This document shows positions 15,482 through 26,079 of a stretch of DNA of 64,000 nucleotides, one piece after another. The notes beneath the pieces are model-generated. The model made no database searches, was not told the origin of the DNA, and saw nothing but the letters and a program-made list of their open reading frames with translations. The position numbers were made by a program, and so were the translations under genes. Position 1 is the first letter of the stretch; the number at the start of each line of letters is the position of its first letter. The DNA lies in the NCBI GenBank assembly GCA_965197545.1, contig CBDANJ010000007.1:1-64000 (forward strand), in the 5' to 3' direction. Source of the stretch: CATOSP01 sp965197545 (GTDB lineage: Bacteria > Chloroflexota > Dehalococcoidia > Lucifugimonadales > UBA3495).

Positions 15482-17773
15482 CTAGCTGCCGCTACCGATA
15501 CCGAGTTCACGCAAGGCCACCTGGCTCTCACGCCGCAGCGTGAGCCCCTGGTCCAAGGCAGATTCGAACATACGGTAGATAGACGCCAGATCGTCTGCTG
15601 CGGGGCGTAGGCCTTGGCCCCGGTTTTCGGCAAGCGCCGGTAGAGAGTCGTACGCCTGGTCCACGCTCCAGAAGAAGGCCAAAATCCAGGCCAATTCGCG
15701 TTCGCTTGTCGGAGGCGGGATGTCGTTCAGATCGATCAGAACGTTATTGACCTTGGTGTAACGCAGGATGCCGGCCTTGTCCTGGGAGTCTCGGCCGTAA
15801 TAGCGGCGGCGGGCAATTTCGACAACCCGGCGGTTGTAGTCCTGGACGCCGTAGATTTCACTGGGTATCCATTGGGAGCGGAGGTCCACTACCCGCTCTC
15901 CCTGGCGGTTCAGAATTCCCACGGCGATGTTCGAGCCCAGGCCGGAGTCGTGCTCGAATTCAACGGCTTCCCGTAGCAGCGCTTCCTGGAGCATGAGGGT
16001 CAATTCACGGGGGATTTTTCTGTACAGAGCGCCGCTGGCTTCATCGTTGCTGTCGGCCCCGACCCCGCCGGTGTTGAAAACGTAATACTCTTGGGGCATC
16101 CCGCCGTCGTGGATTTGTTGCAGCGTTTGGTGCATCAGATTGGCGTTCTCGTCTTCCAACCCTATGATGAAGGGGTCCGAGAAATACTCGACGTAGGGCC
16201 TACCGATTGCCCCGACCGCGGCCCCCATCTGCACAGCCTCACCGTACATCAATACGCGAATGTACTGCTCCAGGTTCACTTTCCGGAGCGGCGGGATCAC
16301 GGTGTTCTGCCGCATGACCGCTTGCCAGAAGATGCGGTCGGTATTCTCCATTGGTACGTGGACGCTGTCGCTAAGCTCGCCTCCGGTGATGGTCTCTATC
16401 AGGTGGCGGGAACCTTTGCGGGCGATCAAGCGGGGCCGGGACAGGGTCACCCGCATGTTCCGTACCGGGTTTTGCAGGTAGTTGGGAGTGGCCTGTTCTA
16501 GGCTGACAGGTACGTTCTCCAGCGTCTCCTGTGCGTTGGGGGCTTCCATGGTCCCCCGGACGGCCTCGTAAGTGATGGGGTCTTCGGCCTCGTTTAGGCC
16601 GAAGGGCATGGCGTAGAAGTTGTTCTCGGTGCCGTCAATCCCGTGGGTGATGCGAAAAGCCTTCCCGTTCCTGGAAGTTTCGATGATTTCCTGAAGAGGT
16701 TGAAGCAGAATTATGTCGTCGTTCATGGGGAAGACGCCCTCGTCGGGGTCTTCCGTCAGGCCGAGATGGTTGGAAAGCTCGCTATTGGCCAGCTCGATCA
16801 TGATCGTTAACGTGCTCTTTCCGTGGAGCGAAGGACCGATGGTGAGCATCGCCGTGTTCTTCATGTTGCCGGACAGGGTCTTCGCGCTGGCCAGGCTGAG
16901 CGCCGCCTGGATCGCCAAGCCCCGCTTCTGCTTGACGAGGAACATGGCGATGGAGAGCGGCCCCATCTTGTGTTCTCCGACGTAATCGAAACCCAAATGG
17001 AGCGAGAGCCCCTTGGTTGGGGCCTTGAAGACGAGCTGGGGGAGGCCGGCTTCCTGAATTCGTGAAATCAGTTCATCGGGCAGCCCCAGGTCCTCGAGCC
17101 AATGGGGAATGGAAACTTCCAGGATGTCGGGCGGGCTGTTCAGGTCTCCCGAGGGCAAGTCAAAGGTCAACTGCCGCCACATGATGGGGATCTGCATGTA
17201 CCGGGTGCCGAAGAGAAGCTGACGGGCGTGGAAAGAGCGGCCCGGGGCGTCGCAGATTTGCCGGTCCGACTGGACGATGGTTTCTCCGGCCTCGAAGCTG
17301 CGCTCCATGAACCGGATGATGTAGGGCAATACCTCCAGGAATAGGGCCTGGTTCTCTTCGCTGAACGCCTCGGCGTCCCGGTTGCGGGAGAAACCGTCCA
17401 CCAGGTATTGGGTGAGGTCAGGACGCCGGACTACTCCCAGTTGGCTAAAGAAGGCCAGGCCGCCGCTGTCGAGTCTGACCGCCACCTCGGGCCAAGCGCG
17501 CCGGGCTGCCCTGCCATCGGCGTTGGCTTCCGCGGCCTCGCGTTCTACCTGGGAGGCTTCTTCCAGGATACGGTCCTGGGTTTCTTGGGGCATGTCTTGA
17601 AGGACGGGCACGTTGGCCAGCAGCCACTCGTTGGGCGGGTTATAGTATGGGCTGTATGGGGAGTGCCCGCGCCGGGCCAATGCCGTAAGTTGGTCTAGGG
17701 CATCGGCGAATTCTGGATTGACCGGGGGAGCCTCGAGGGGCGATGACTGGCCCGGCTGGTGTTGCAGACTCAT
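15482..17773 (-). CDS. Divergent ATP-dependent phosphoenolpyruvate carboxykinase-like protein
   Basis: From ATG 17773 this is about 763 residues, much longer than typical ATP-PEPCK (about 530). A central P-loop-like motif, MLTIGPSLHGKSTLTIMIE, replaces the family's GLSGTGKTT. The metal-binding acidic motif appears as FPMNDDIILLQP. Near the C-terminus FNTGGVGADSND resembles the PEPCK NTGW-GG segment, and AIGRPYVEYFSDPF resembles the conserved G-PF region. An N-terminal extension of about 250 residues has no recognised domain. The frame is open to 17866. Either it is a divergent carboxykinase or a relative using the kinase fold for something else. Confidence 0.6.
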   Translation of the reverse strand: MSLQHQPGQSSPLEAPPVNPEFADALDQLTALARRGHSPYSPYYNPPNEWLLANVPVLQDMPQETQDRILEEASQVEREAAEANADGRAARRAWPEVAVRLDSGGLAFFSQLGVVRRPDLTQYLVDGFSRNRDAEAFSEENQALFLEVLPYIIRFMERSFEAGETIVQSDRQICDAPGRSFHARQLLFGTRYMQIPIMWRQLTFDLPSGDLNSPPDILEVSIPHWLEDLGLPDELISRIQEAGLPQLVFKAPTKGLSLHLGFDYVGEHKMGPLSIAMFLVKQKRGLAIQAALSLASAKTLSGNMKNTAMLTIGPSLHGKSTLTIMIELANSELSNHLGLTEDPDEGVFPMNDDIILLQPLQEIIETSRNGKAFRITHGIDGTENNFYAMPFGLNEAEDPITYEAVRGTMEAPNAQETLENVPVSLEQATPNYLQNPVRNMRVTLSRPRLIARKGSRHLIETITGGELSDSVHVPMENTDRIFWQAVMRQNTVIPPLRKVNLEQYIRVLMYGEAVQMGAAVGAIGRPYVEYFSDPFIIGLEDENANLMHQTLQQIHDGGMPQEYYVFNTGGVGADSNDEASGALYRKIPRELTLMLQEALLREAVEFEHDSGLGSNIAVGILNRQGERVVDLRSQWIPSEIYGVQDYNRRVVEIARRRYYGRDSQDKAGILRYTKVNNVLIDLNDIPPPTSERELAWILAFFWSVDQAYDSLPALAENRGQGLRPAADDLASIYRMFESALDQGLTLRRESQVALRELGIGSGS

Positions 17774-17903
17774 TGCGTCGTCTCTTAAGGGGATAGCGCC
17801 GTATTTGAAAGGCGGGTCCGAATGGGTGGGAACCCGGAGCTTAACCATCCTACATTGTTGCCGCATTCAAGTAAAGAGAGGGGTCTTCCCCGGTCGGCTC
17901 TCA

Positions 17904-18025
17904 GAGGGTGTGTGAGAAAAGAGTATTCACTCTCGCCCTGACCTCCTCTCACATATGGCAAAGTGACTGGATTCCCGCTTTCGCGGGAATGACGGATGGG
18001 TGACCGGCCATTATCACACACCCTC
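17904..18025. repeat. 122 bp MITE with GAGGGTGTGTGA ends
   Basis: The inverted ends GAGGGTGTGTGAGAA (17904-17918) and TTATCACACACCCTC (18011-18025) match at 14 of 15 bases. TCA occurs directly outside each end (17901-17903, 18026-18028), fitting a 3 bp TNA-type target duplication seen with some IS5-family elements. The interior holds TTCCCGCTTTCGCGGGAA, also present inside the 6519-6679 element. Confidence 0.7.
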
Positions 18026-18169
18026 TCAGAGACCCAAATCACGGCGTTTTGGCGGCTCGCGGATAGTCCCGGCGAGAGCTTCCGGTGTTATTCTGATTTT
18101 CAAAATTCTAGACTGTATTTCAGGCCTAAATCCAAGAAGCAGTCCAGACCGCGTGGAAGGAGTCATACA

Positions 18170-19189
18170 TTGAAGGTATTCGGTAGCATCCCCAGGGACG
18201 ATCTCGGCAAGATTCCGGATAGGGCGCGATGGGCCGAGGAAATGGGTTATGATGGGATCAACACCAACGAGGACTTTTCCAGCCCGTTCATGGCCCTGAC
18301 CTTGGCGGCCGAGCATACCGTAAAGGCGCTGCTGGGCACGTCTATAGCGGTGGTCTTCCCGGTAAGTCCGATGACCACCGCGTACATGGCATGGGAATTG
18401 CAGAAATATTCCCAGGGGCGATTCCGGTTGGGCATGGGCAGCCAGGTCAAGGGACACATCGAGCGCCGCTTCAGCATTCCTTGGGTTGCTCCCGGCCCGA
18501 GGATGCGCGATTACGTGCTATCTGTGAAGGCGATCTGGGACAGTTTTCAAAACGGGGGACCTCTCCGATTCGACGGGGAGCATTATAAGTTCAGCTTGAT
18601 CACGCCCCACTTCAATCCCGGACCCATAGACTACCCGCATCCGAAGATATTCATCGCAGCGGTGGGGCCGTACATGTTCCGGCTGGCCGGGGAGCATTGC
18701 GACGGGGTGCTTCCACACGGGTTCATGACCGCAAAGTACATGGACGAGGTGGCCCTCCCGAACCTGGAAAAGGGGCTCAAGCGGTCGGGACGGACTCTGA
18801 AGGACATCGAGATCAGCACCGGCGGATTCCTGGTCATGGGTGAGAATGAGGAGCAACTTGACGAGGCGTTTCAAGCAGCGAAGCGGCGCATCGCGTTCTA
18901 CGGTTCCACACGCACCTACAAAGGCGTAATGGATGTACATGGCTGGGGAGATGTATGCTTGGAGCTGAACCGGATGGCTTCCGCGGGCAAGTGGGACGAC
19001 ATGCCCAAACTGGTCACCGAAGAGATGGTAGAGACCTTCGCCACCATCGGCACCTACGACCAGATTGTTGATAAGGTAAAGGAACGCTACGGTTCCTACG
19101 CCACCCAGATAGGCTTCAGCCTGCCGGTAGACAGCTCTGCCGACGAGGTACGCCTGAAGGAGAAGATCAACGAACTTCAGGGGATATGA
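18170..19189 (+). CDS. LLM class F420-dependent oxidoreductase
   Basis: This is a luciferase-like (bacterial luciferase fold) oxidoreductase of about 339 residues, expected to use reduced F420 or flavin. It starts at TTG 18170, which has GGAAGGAG seven bases upstream; the frame is open further upstream, but that part crosses the MITE and lacks homology. Segments typical of the family include RARWAEEMGYDGINTNED, LLGTSIAVVFPVSPM, YSQGRFRLGMGSQVKGHIER and the substrate-side PKIFIAAVGPYMFRLAGEHCDGV. It stands alone on the plus strand between the PEPCK-like gene and GH15. The substrate is unknown. Confidence 0.88.
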   Translation: MKVFGSIPRDDLGKIPDRARWAEEMGYDGINTNEDFSSPFMALTLAAEHTVKALLGTSIAVVFPVSPMTTAYMAWELQKYSQGRFRLGMGSQVKGHIERRFSIPWVAPGPRMRDYVLSVKAIWDSFQNGGPLRFDGEHYKFSLITPHFNPGPIDYPHPKIFIAAVGPYMFRLAGEHCDGVLPHGFMTAKYMDEVALPNLEKGLKRSGRTLKDIEISTGGFLVMGENEEQLDEAFQAAKRRIAFYGSTRTYKGVMDVHGWGDVCLELNRMASAGKWDDMPKLVTEEMVETFATIGTYDQIVDKVKERYGSYATQIGFSLPVDSSADEVRLKEKINELQGI

Positions 19190-19341
19190 ACCGTTCTCAC
19201 GGAAAATCAAGCCGGGCACGGGTTACTGGCTTCGGTGTCCAAGATGGACTGTTGGAAAAAGAATCGGCATTCGTTGCATATCACCTGACCCCGGTGATAG
19301 AGTAGCCACTGCCCGCGAATCGCTTCGAATTAAATGCGAAG

Positions 19342-21180
<1,839 letters not shown>

Positions 21181-21258
21181 CTACACGGTCCCGGGCAGCG
21201 CCTAAAGAGCGCCGATGTTATTATTCGCAAAATCCAACTTCTGACCAGGAGTACACCG

Positions 21259-21759
21259 ATGGGGTACACGCCCAACCGCCTGGGCCACGTCAACATCTAT
21301 GTGCGCAACGCGGAAGAAGCCCACAAATGGTACGAGGAAATACTCGGCCTTCACACCTACGACTTCGTTCCCGGACGCGCCGCCTTCATGTCCGCCAATC
21401 TGGACGAGTCCCACGAGATGGCGCTAATGGAAGTTGGCGCGGACGCCGCCAGCCCGTAGGCGAAGCGGGTTGGCTTGAACCACATGGCTTGGCGGATGAA
21501 CAACCTGGAGGACCTGGGGGAGTTCTACCACAGGCTCAAGGACCGGGACGTCTCGATGGGCATCGGCGACCACGGCATATCCCTCGGCATCTATTTCAAC
21601 GACCCCGACGGCAATGGCATCGAAGTCTACTATGAGTCGCCCAGGGACCAGTGGCACCGCCAGGAGAACCTGTTCCTGCACGGTGACAATCCCAAGGGCC
21701 GGTTCCCCGGCCCGTGGGACGAGATTCTGGAGGCGCAGAAGGCGGCAGCGGCCCGGTAG
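21259..21759 (+). pseudogene. VOC (glyoxalase/dioxygenase fold) protein with an internal TAG stop
   Basis: Reading one frame throughout gives a complete two-module vicinal-oxygen-chelate protein of about 165 residues. The first half has LGHVNIYVRNAEEAHKWYEEILGL and HEMALMEVG; the second has GLNHMAWRMNNLEDLGEFY and DPDGNGIEVYYE. Metal ligands expected in the family (His in LGHVN and LNHMAW, Glu in IEVYYE) are present. A TAG at 21457-21459 interrupts it, in the loop of a 9 bp hairpin. AGGAG precedes the ATG. Either the gene is dead by a nonsense change or short insertion, or the stop is an assembly error; translational readthrough is unsupported. Confidence 0.8.
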
Positions 21760-21943
21760 CCTGAACCAAGCAGCCCCCGGACTCCACGGTCTGGGGGCAA
21801 AACCGGCACGCCAGGCAATCAATTTCCCAAGACCGCATTATCAATCCGGGGAGGCTGCATTTTGGGTTCAAGGGAATTGGATGCGAGGGGGAGAGGGTGG
21901 GAAATGGAATCGCTGGGCCCAGGATGTTGGCGAAGTTGGTGAC

Positions 21944-22474
21944 ATGGCCGCGGAATTGGCTTCGCGGGAGCAAAAGGACCAACTGGAGCAGATGGATTAC
22001 TACCCCGACGACGAAATCCTCACTCCCTGAGACGACGAAATCCTTACTGAAACGGCGACTACCCTTATTCACCAATGGGCTACGCTCCATGACCGGTTTC
22101 GGAGCCTCTCAGAATCGGGATTCGGTGATGGGGGCCTGCTTGAGTTAAAGCGTATAGCGTCGGAAAGGCGGATCACTGCGTTGGGGGCTATCTCACTTGC
22201 GCGAGTCAGGAATGTAGACAGGGGTATCTACCAGCCAATTTACAATATTTTCCAGGAAATGGTGGAAGCTCAAGTAGAAATATGGGACTCCCTACTGAAG
22301 GCCCTCAATAACCCAAAAGAATTGGAAACTGTAAGCTATCTCTTGCAGCACTGTGGATGGCTGGGGGAACAAGCCTTAACAACCCTGCCGGACATAGCGC
22401 GGCAGCGGCGTGAGAAAGAACGCAAAGAGAGTCGTCTCGCCGGTATCGGTTGTGTGATTTTCTTACTCCCGTAG
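21944..22474 (+). pseudogene. Hypothetical protein interrupted by a 24 bp duplication with stop
   Basis: One frame runs from an ATG at 21944 to 22474 with a single TGA at 22028-22030. The stop lies within a tandem 24-base near-repeat (22007-22030 and 22031-22054, both beginning GACGACGAAATCCT), so an ancestral reading QMDYYPDDEILTETATTLIHQW is implied. The remainder is helical (LARVRNVDRGIYQPIYN, AQVEIWDSLLKALNN, EQALTTLPDIARQRREKE) and ends with a short hydrophobic tail. I do not recognise a family. The start is uncertain. Confidence 0.4.
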
Positions 22475-22674
22475 GGGGGGTTGGTCATTGCCATGGCGGC
22501 CGACTGCATAGTTGATTGAATGGGCGAACAATCCCCGGCAACGCTGACAGTCCCGCCACAGGAGACTACGTTAGGGCATCGTCCTAAACGAGCTTGCGGC
22601 TGGTTTAGGACGCGGCGGCGGGTCCAATGCACTCTAGCCCGGAGTTCTTCACTAAGTTCTAAGGAGGGCATTAA

Positions 22675-23037
22675 GTGCAGCAGACGCAGACCTACCGGGA
22701 ACGAAGCCGGGAATACTTGGCCAAGGCGTTCCAGGAACTGGAAGCCGGAGACCTGACCCAGGCCTCGGAGAAAGGCTGGGGTGCGGCAGCGCAGATGGTC
22801 AAGGCCGTGGCCGACCAAAGGGGCATGGAACACCGGAGCCATCGGTCCATCCTCTTCGCTGCGGAGGCGTTTTCACGGGAAACCGGGACTATCCATACGG
22901 AAAGACTTTTCGACTCCGTCCGCACACTGCACGGCAACTTTTACGAGGACACACTGGACCGGGCAGGCGTTTCACGGCGGCTGCAAGACGCATCGAATTT
23001 CGTGGACAGGATGGAGCGTTTGCTGCACAACACTTGA
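22675..23037 (+). CDS. PaREP1-like helical protein, copy 1
   Basis: The 120-residue helical protein begins at GTG 22675 with AAGGAGGG eight bases upstream. The motif LTQASEKGWGAAAQMVKAVADQRG (about residues 29-52) fits the PaREP1/HEPN-like family described as archaeal paREP1 proteins, whose role is unclear; some HEPN relatives work with minimal nucleotidyltransferases. No nucleotidyltransferase gene is adjacent. A paralog is at 30016-30372 on the minus strand, sharing QASEKGWGAAAQMVKAVA almost exactly. A strong terminator follows. I would not assign a molecular function. Confidence 0.7.
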   Translation: MQQTQTYRERSREYLAKAFQELEAGDLTQASEKGWGAAAQMVKAVADQRGMEHRSHRSILFAAEAFSRETGTIHTERLFDSVRTLHGNFYEDTLDRAGVSRRLQDASNFVDRMERLLHNT

Positions 23038-23121
23038 CCCCTGTGGGCTTACGATCACGGCGGCAATCAGGCAGCATTTTGATTCGTTTTGCACAGCTGT
23101 CCGGCTCTCCGCAGAGGTGGT

Positions 23122-23155
23122 GCCCCTGCTATTTTGGCAGGGGCTTTGTGTTTCT
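23122..23155 (+). terminator. Rho-independent terminator after PaREP1-like gene
   Basis: An 8 bp perfect stem (GCCCCTGC / GCAGGGGC) with a 7-base T-rich loop is followed by TTTGTGTTTCT. It lies about 85 bases after the stop codon. Confidence 0.75.
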
Positions 23156-23188
23156 CAACGTGCAGACCTTCCATTAGGAGGACGCAAC

Positions 23189-23881
23189 CTAAAACAGCCG
23201 CAGGGTGGTTTCCAGTGTGGTAGCGGGTTCGATACACTCCCGACCTGAATTCTTGGGGGAGTTGACCACGCTGGAGACCACATATGAGTCCAGCCACTCG
23301 GCGGGCGACGGGGTCAGCAGCGGCGTGAGGGTGTCCGTCTCCTCAGTCATTGGGTCCAACCACAGCGGTTCGGTCTCCTGGGAGAGGATCACCGGCATAC
23401 GGTTGTGAATCGGGGCGATGAAGTCGTTGGGCTTCGTCGTGACGATGCTGCATGACCGGATGGTCTCCCCCTCCGGCGACTTCCACGTCTCCCATAGCCC
23501 GGCGAAGGCGAAGGGTTCACGGGATCTCAAGAATATGTAGGTCGGGATCTTCGATTTCCCTTCTTTGCGCCATTCGAAGAACCCATCGGCGAGGACCAGG
23601 CAACGCCGCCGCTTGAACGCCGCCCGGAACGCCGGCTTGGCGGCGGCGGTTTCGCCAACGGCGTTGATCATCCGGTAACCGATCTTGGGGTCCTGTGCCC
23701 AGAACGGGATGAGCCCCCAGCGCATGGTCTCGGGCCGTGGTTGACCGTCGTTTACAACGGTAAGCACTTGCTGGCTAGGGGCGATGTTGTACCGGGGTTG
23801 ATGTTCCATGTCCCGCGCCTCAAATCCGAACCTGGATTGTAACTCGTCCATGTTGGTAACCAGGGTAAAGCGTCCGCACAT
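23189..23881 (-). CDS. SOS response-associated peptidase (SRAP) family protein
   Basis: The 230-residue protein is a YedK/HMCES-type SRAP protein, which traps abasic sites in single-stranded DNA through a thiazolidine bond with its catalytic cysteine. It starts MCGRF, so Cys2 becomes N-terminal after Met removal. Other family residues are visible: YNIAPSQ, RWGLIPFW, INAVGETAAAKPAFR (Asn and Glu), LADGFFEW and the active-site His in IHNRMPVIL. AAGGAGA precedes the ATG. The HAD gene upstream ends 13 bases before its start, so they form one operon. Confidence 0.93.
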   Translation of the reverse strand: MCGRFTLVTNMDELQSRFGFEARDMEHQPRYNIAPSQQVLTVVNDGQPRPETMRWGLIPFWAQDPKIGYRMINAVGETAAAKPAFRAAFKRRRCLVLADGFFEWRKEGKSKIPTYIFLRSREPFAFAGLWETWKSPEGETIRSCSIVTTKPNDFIAPIHNRMPVILSQETEPLWLDPMTEETDTLTPLLTPSPAEWLDSYVVSSVVNSPKNSGRECIEPATTLETTLRLF

Positions 23882-23894
23882 GGCTCAGTCTCCT

Positions 23895-24557
23895 TCAGCT
23901 TCGGTTTGCCCTGGCGAGCAGCGCGGGCAGGGTTATATCGGAAAGCGCGTCGAGCCGCAAGTCGGCATGGCCGATCGGTAGGTCCCGGGTCATTGGATTG
24001 GGGACGGCGACGCAAAAAGCACCTGCGCTCTTGGCGGCGGTGACGCCGTTGGCCGAATCTTCGATGACCACGGCGTTGCCCGGCACGGTGCCGAGGTTGG
24101 CGGCCGCCAACAGGTAGAGTTCCGGGTCGGGCTTGACCCGGGCCACGTCGTCGGCGCAATTGACCGAGTCGAAGTAATGAGACAGGCCCCGGCGCTCCAG
24201 GTGTCCATCGACCCAGTCGTGCCCGGAGCTGGACGCGATTGCCAACTTCAACCCTAGGTCCTTAGCCGACCCCAGGTATTCCAAGACACCTGGCAATAGG
24301 GGGTTGGACTCGACTACCTCTACGTAACGCCGCCGTCTGCTCGCGATCAAGTCTGGGCAGTCCACGGCTCGCCCCACCAGGTCCTCCAGCAGGGTGCAAA
24401 TCTCCATGCGGCGGCTGCTCCCGCCGATGAACTGGGTCCACCATGATCGGTCTAGTTCTACACCGTACCCCTGAAAGGTCTCTTCCCAGGTCAAGAAGTC
24501 CGGGGTTTCGGTGTCGATGATGATTCCGTCGAAGTCGAAAATCAGGCTGTCAATCAC
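23895..24557 (-). CDS. HAD family hydrolase (beta-phosphoglucomutase/phosphatase-like)
   Basis: The 220-residue HAD protein carries motif I as FDFDGIIIDTE near the N-terminus. The helical cap follows (to about residue 85), then motif II as LAIASSSG, Lys of motif III in DDVARVKPDPELYL, and motif IV as VVIEDSANGVTAAKSAG. This pattern fits the GS-type HAD branch with beta-phosphoglucomutase, phosphoglycolate phosphatase and sugar-phosphate phosphatases. The start is GTG. A good promoter lies 40 bases upstream and the SRAP gene follows directly. Confidence 0.9.
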   Translation of the reverse strand: MIDSLIFDFDGIIIDTETPDFLTWEETFQGYGVELDRSWWTQFIGGSSRRMEICTLLEDLVGRAVDCPDLIASRRRRYVEVVESNPLLPGVLEYLGSAKDLGLKLAIASSSGHDWVDGHLERRGLSHYFDSVNCADDVARVKPDPELYLLAAANLGTVPGNAVVIEDSANGVTAAKSAGAFCVAVPNPMTRDLPIGHADLRLDALSDITLPALLARANRS

Positions 24558-24596
24558 TGGTGTTCTCTCGCGGCCAATGTGCCGCCTATGTCAGCT

Positions 24597-24625
24597 AATT
24601 TAGTGGGACTCGTTTGGCGTGTCAA
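24597..24625 (-). promoter_or_regulatory. Sigma-70 type promoter of the HAD-SRAP operon
   Basis: On the minus strand TTGACA (perfect -35) is followed by a 17-base spacer and TAAATT (4 of 6 for -10). Transcription would start about 30 bases before the GTG of the HAD gene. Confidence 0.65.
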
Positions 24626-24875
24626 TCGGGCGTAGACAACGGACATGGGGTGCGCAACTGCGGGGATACAAGCGCCTCCGCCGCAACCGTCCCGGTCTTG
24701 AGCCGGAGTCCAGGAATTCGCGCACCGGGTTATGCTCTTAAGGCGGAATGCTTCTGGGTTCCCGCTTTCGCCCGAATAACGGAGTGGGGGAATATGGAGG
24801 CTGCCTGCTGCGGCCAATTGCCGAAAGACCCTGGGTTGGATGGGAGGTTGAACCGCATTCCTGAACTCGGTGGTA

Positions 24876-24881
24876 TATAAT
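24876..24881 (+). promoter_or_regulatory. Possible -10 element of the small gene at 24924
   Basis: A perfect TATAAT lies 43 bases before the ATG. No convincing -35 is at 17 bases. The upstream 200 bases are non-coding and carry a degenerate TTCCCGCTTTCGC repeat near 24758. Confidence 0.4.
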
Positions 24882-24923
24882 TCAGCCCGGCCCTTGAGAA
24901 AAACGCGTCGAGGTGTGAGACCC

Positions 24924-25223
24924 ATGCTGTACATGGTTTCGCTGAGTCACAGCCCCCAGCAATGCCCTGGTGTGGCAGTCGAAATCCGAGACCGGGCCCT
25001 CTTGATGGCGTCCACCATGACCGAGGTGCTCCAGAGTTATGGATGCAGTTATAAGGGCGGTTGGGTCGGCAAGTCTTCGCACCAGACTTTTCTGGTGCTG
25101 GATGCCCCCGACGCTCACTCAGCAGACAGCGCTCTTGTAGACCTGGGGTTGGCGGTCTGGAACACCGCGGCCATATATCCGGTGATTACCCTGGAGGACG
25201 CTTTCGGGGGACTACCTAGCTAA
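24924..25223 (+). CDS. Small alpha/beta protein, DUF3303-like
   Basis: About 99 residues starting MLYMVSLSHSPQQCPG at ATG 24924, with GAGGTG seven bases upstream. The order of a short strand, a helix (RDRALLMASTMTEVLQSYG), a strand (QTFLVLDAPDAHS) and a C-terminal strand (AAIYPVITLEDAF) suggests a ferredoxin-like dimeric alpha/beta barrel, as in DUF3303-type proteins. I cannot assign a function. It may be co-transcribed with the hydrolase gene 40 bases downstream. Confidence 0.65.
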   Translation: MLYMVSLSHSPQQCPGVAVEIRDRALLMASTMTEVLQSYGCSYKGGWVGKSSHQTFLVLDAPDAHSADSALVDLGLAVWNTAAIYPVITLEDAFGGLPS

Positions 25224-25263
25224 ACGAATACGGGTCCCAAATCAAACTTGCACAGGTGACGAG

Positions 25264-26013
25264 ATGGCAAATTTAGATTGGGTTGGCGGTCCTCTAGTGG
25301 AAGGCCAGATAACCGAACGGGAGTTTGTGATCGACGCGGGGAACGGGCCGATACCCGGAATAGTGTGGACGCCCGAGGAAGTGGAGAAGCCCTTGCCCCT
25401 GGTGCTCTTCGGCCACGGCGGCAGCGGGCACAAGAGGGTCTCGAGGTCGCTGATGCTTGGGCGGAGACTGGCCAGCGTTTCCCAATTCGCGATGGTGGCC
25501 ATTGACGGCCCGGCCCATGGAGACCGGCAAGGGCCAGAACTATCTGATCTATACGCGGAGAGGGGTTTCGACAACGTCATAGACGGCATGGTCGACGATT
25601 GGCTGTCCACGCTGGCCTGTTTCTCTGAGATGGACACGATCAACGCTGACCGGGCTGCGTACATGGGATTCTCCATGGGGACACGCTTCGGTTTGCCCTT
25701 CGTCGCCGCCGCGGGTGACAAGCTGTGCTGCGCCGCCCTAGGTAAGAACGCCTTGAAGCGACGGGCCGAGGCTGACGGCAACGACGCCCTTGGGGATAGG
25801 TTCAAGAGCGACGCGCCCAACGTGAAGGTCCCGTTGCTGTTCCACATGCAGTGGGATGACGAGCTGTTTTCCAGGGAGTCCCAATGTGACCTGTTCGACC
25901 TATTGGGGTCAGAGGACAAGCGGATGATCTGCTACCCTGGACCTCACGGCAAGTCTTCGCCCGAGTCGGTAGACCATTGGTGTCAGTTCGTGGAAGGCCA
26001 CCTGAAGGCCTAG
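25264..26013 (+). CDS. Alpha/beta hydrolase (dienelactone hydrolase-like)
   Basis: The 249-residue protein has the alpha/beta hydrolase fold. The oxyanion region is VLFGHGGSGHKR, the nucleophile elbow is MGFSMGTRFG (Ser), an acidic residue lies in MQWDDELFSRE, and the catalytic His is in YPGPHGKSS near the C-terminus. No signal peptide is visible, so it is cytoplasmic. It resembles the dienelactone hydrolase/acyl-peptidase group, acting on esters or lactones; the substrate is unknown. A DapA-like gene follows 66 bases downstream. Confidence 0.85.
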   Translation: MANLDWVGGPLVEGQITEREFVIDAGNGPIPGIVWTPEEVEKPLPLVLFGHGGSGHKRVSRSLMLGRRLASVSQFAMVAIDGPAHGDRQGPELSDLYAERGFDNVIDGMVDDWLSTLACFSEMDTINADRAAYMGFSMGTRFGLPFVAAAGDKLCCAALGKNALKRRAEADGNDALGDRFKSDAPNVKVPLLFHMQWDDELFSRESQCDLFDLLGSEDKRMICYPGPHGKSSPESVDHWCQFVEGHLKA

Positions 26014-26079
26014 TCTTTGCCACTTCTAGCCGGTGGTGAGACAATCCTCCTAGACTTACTAGTAGAGGTATGAATAGAC

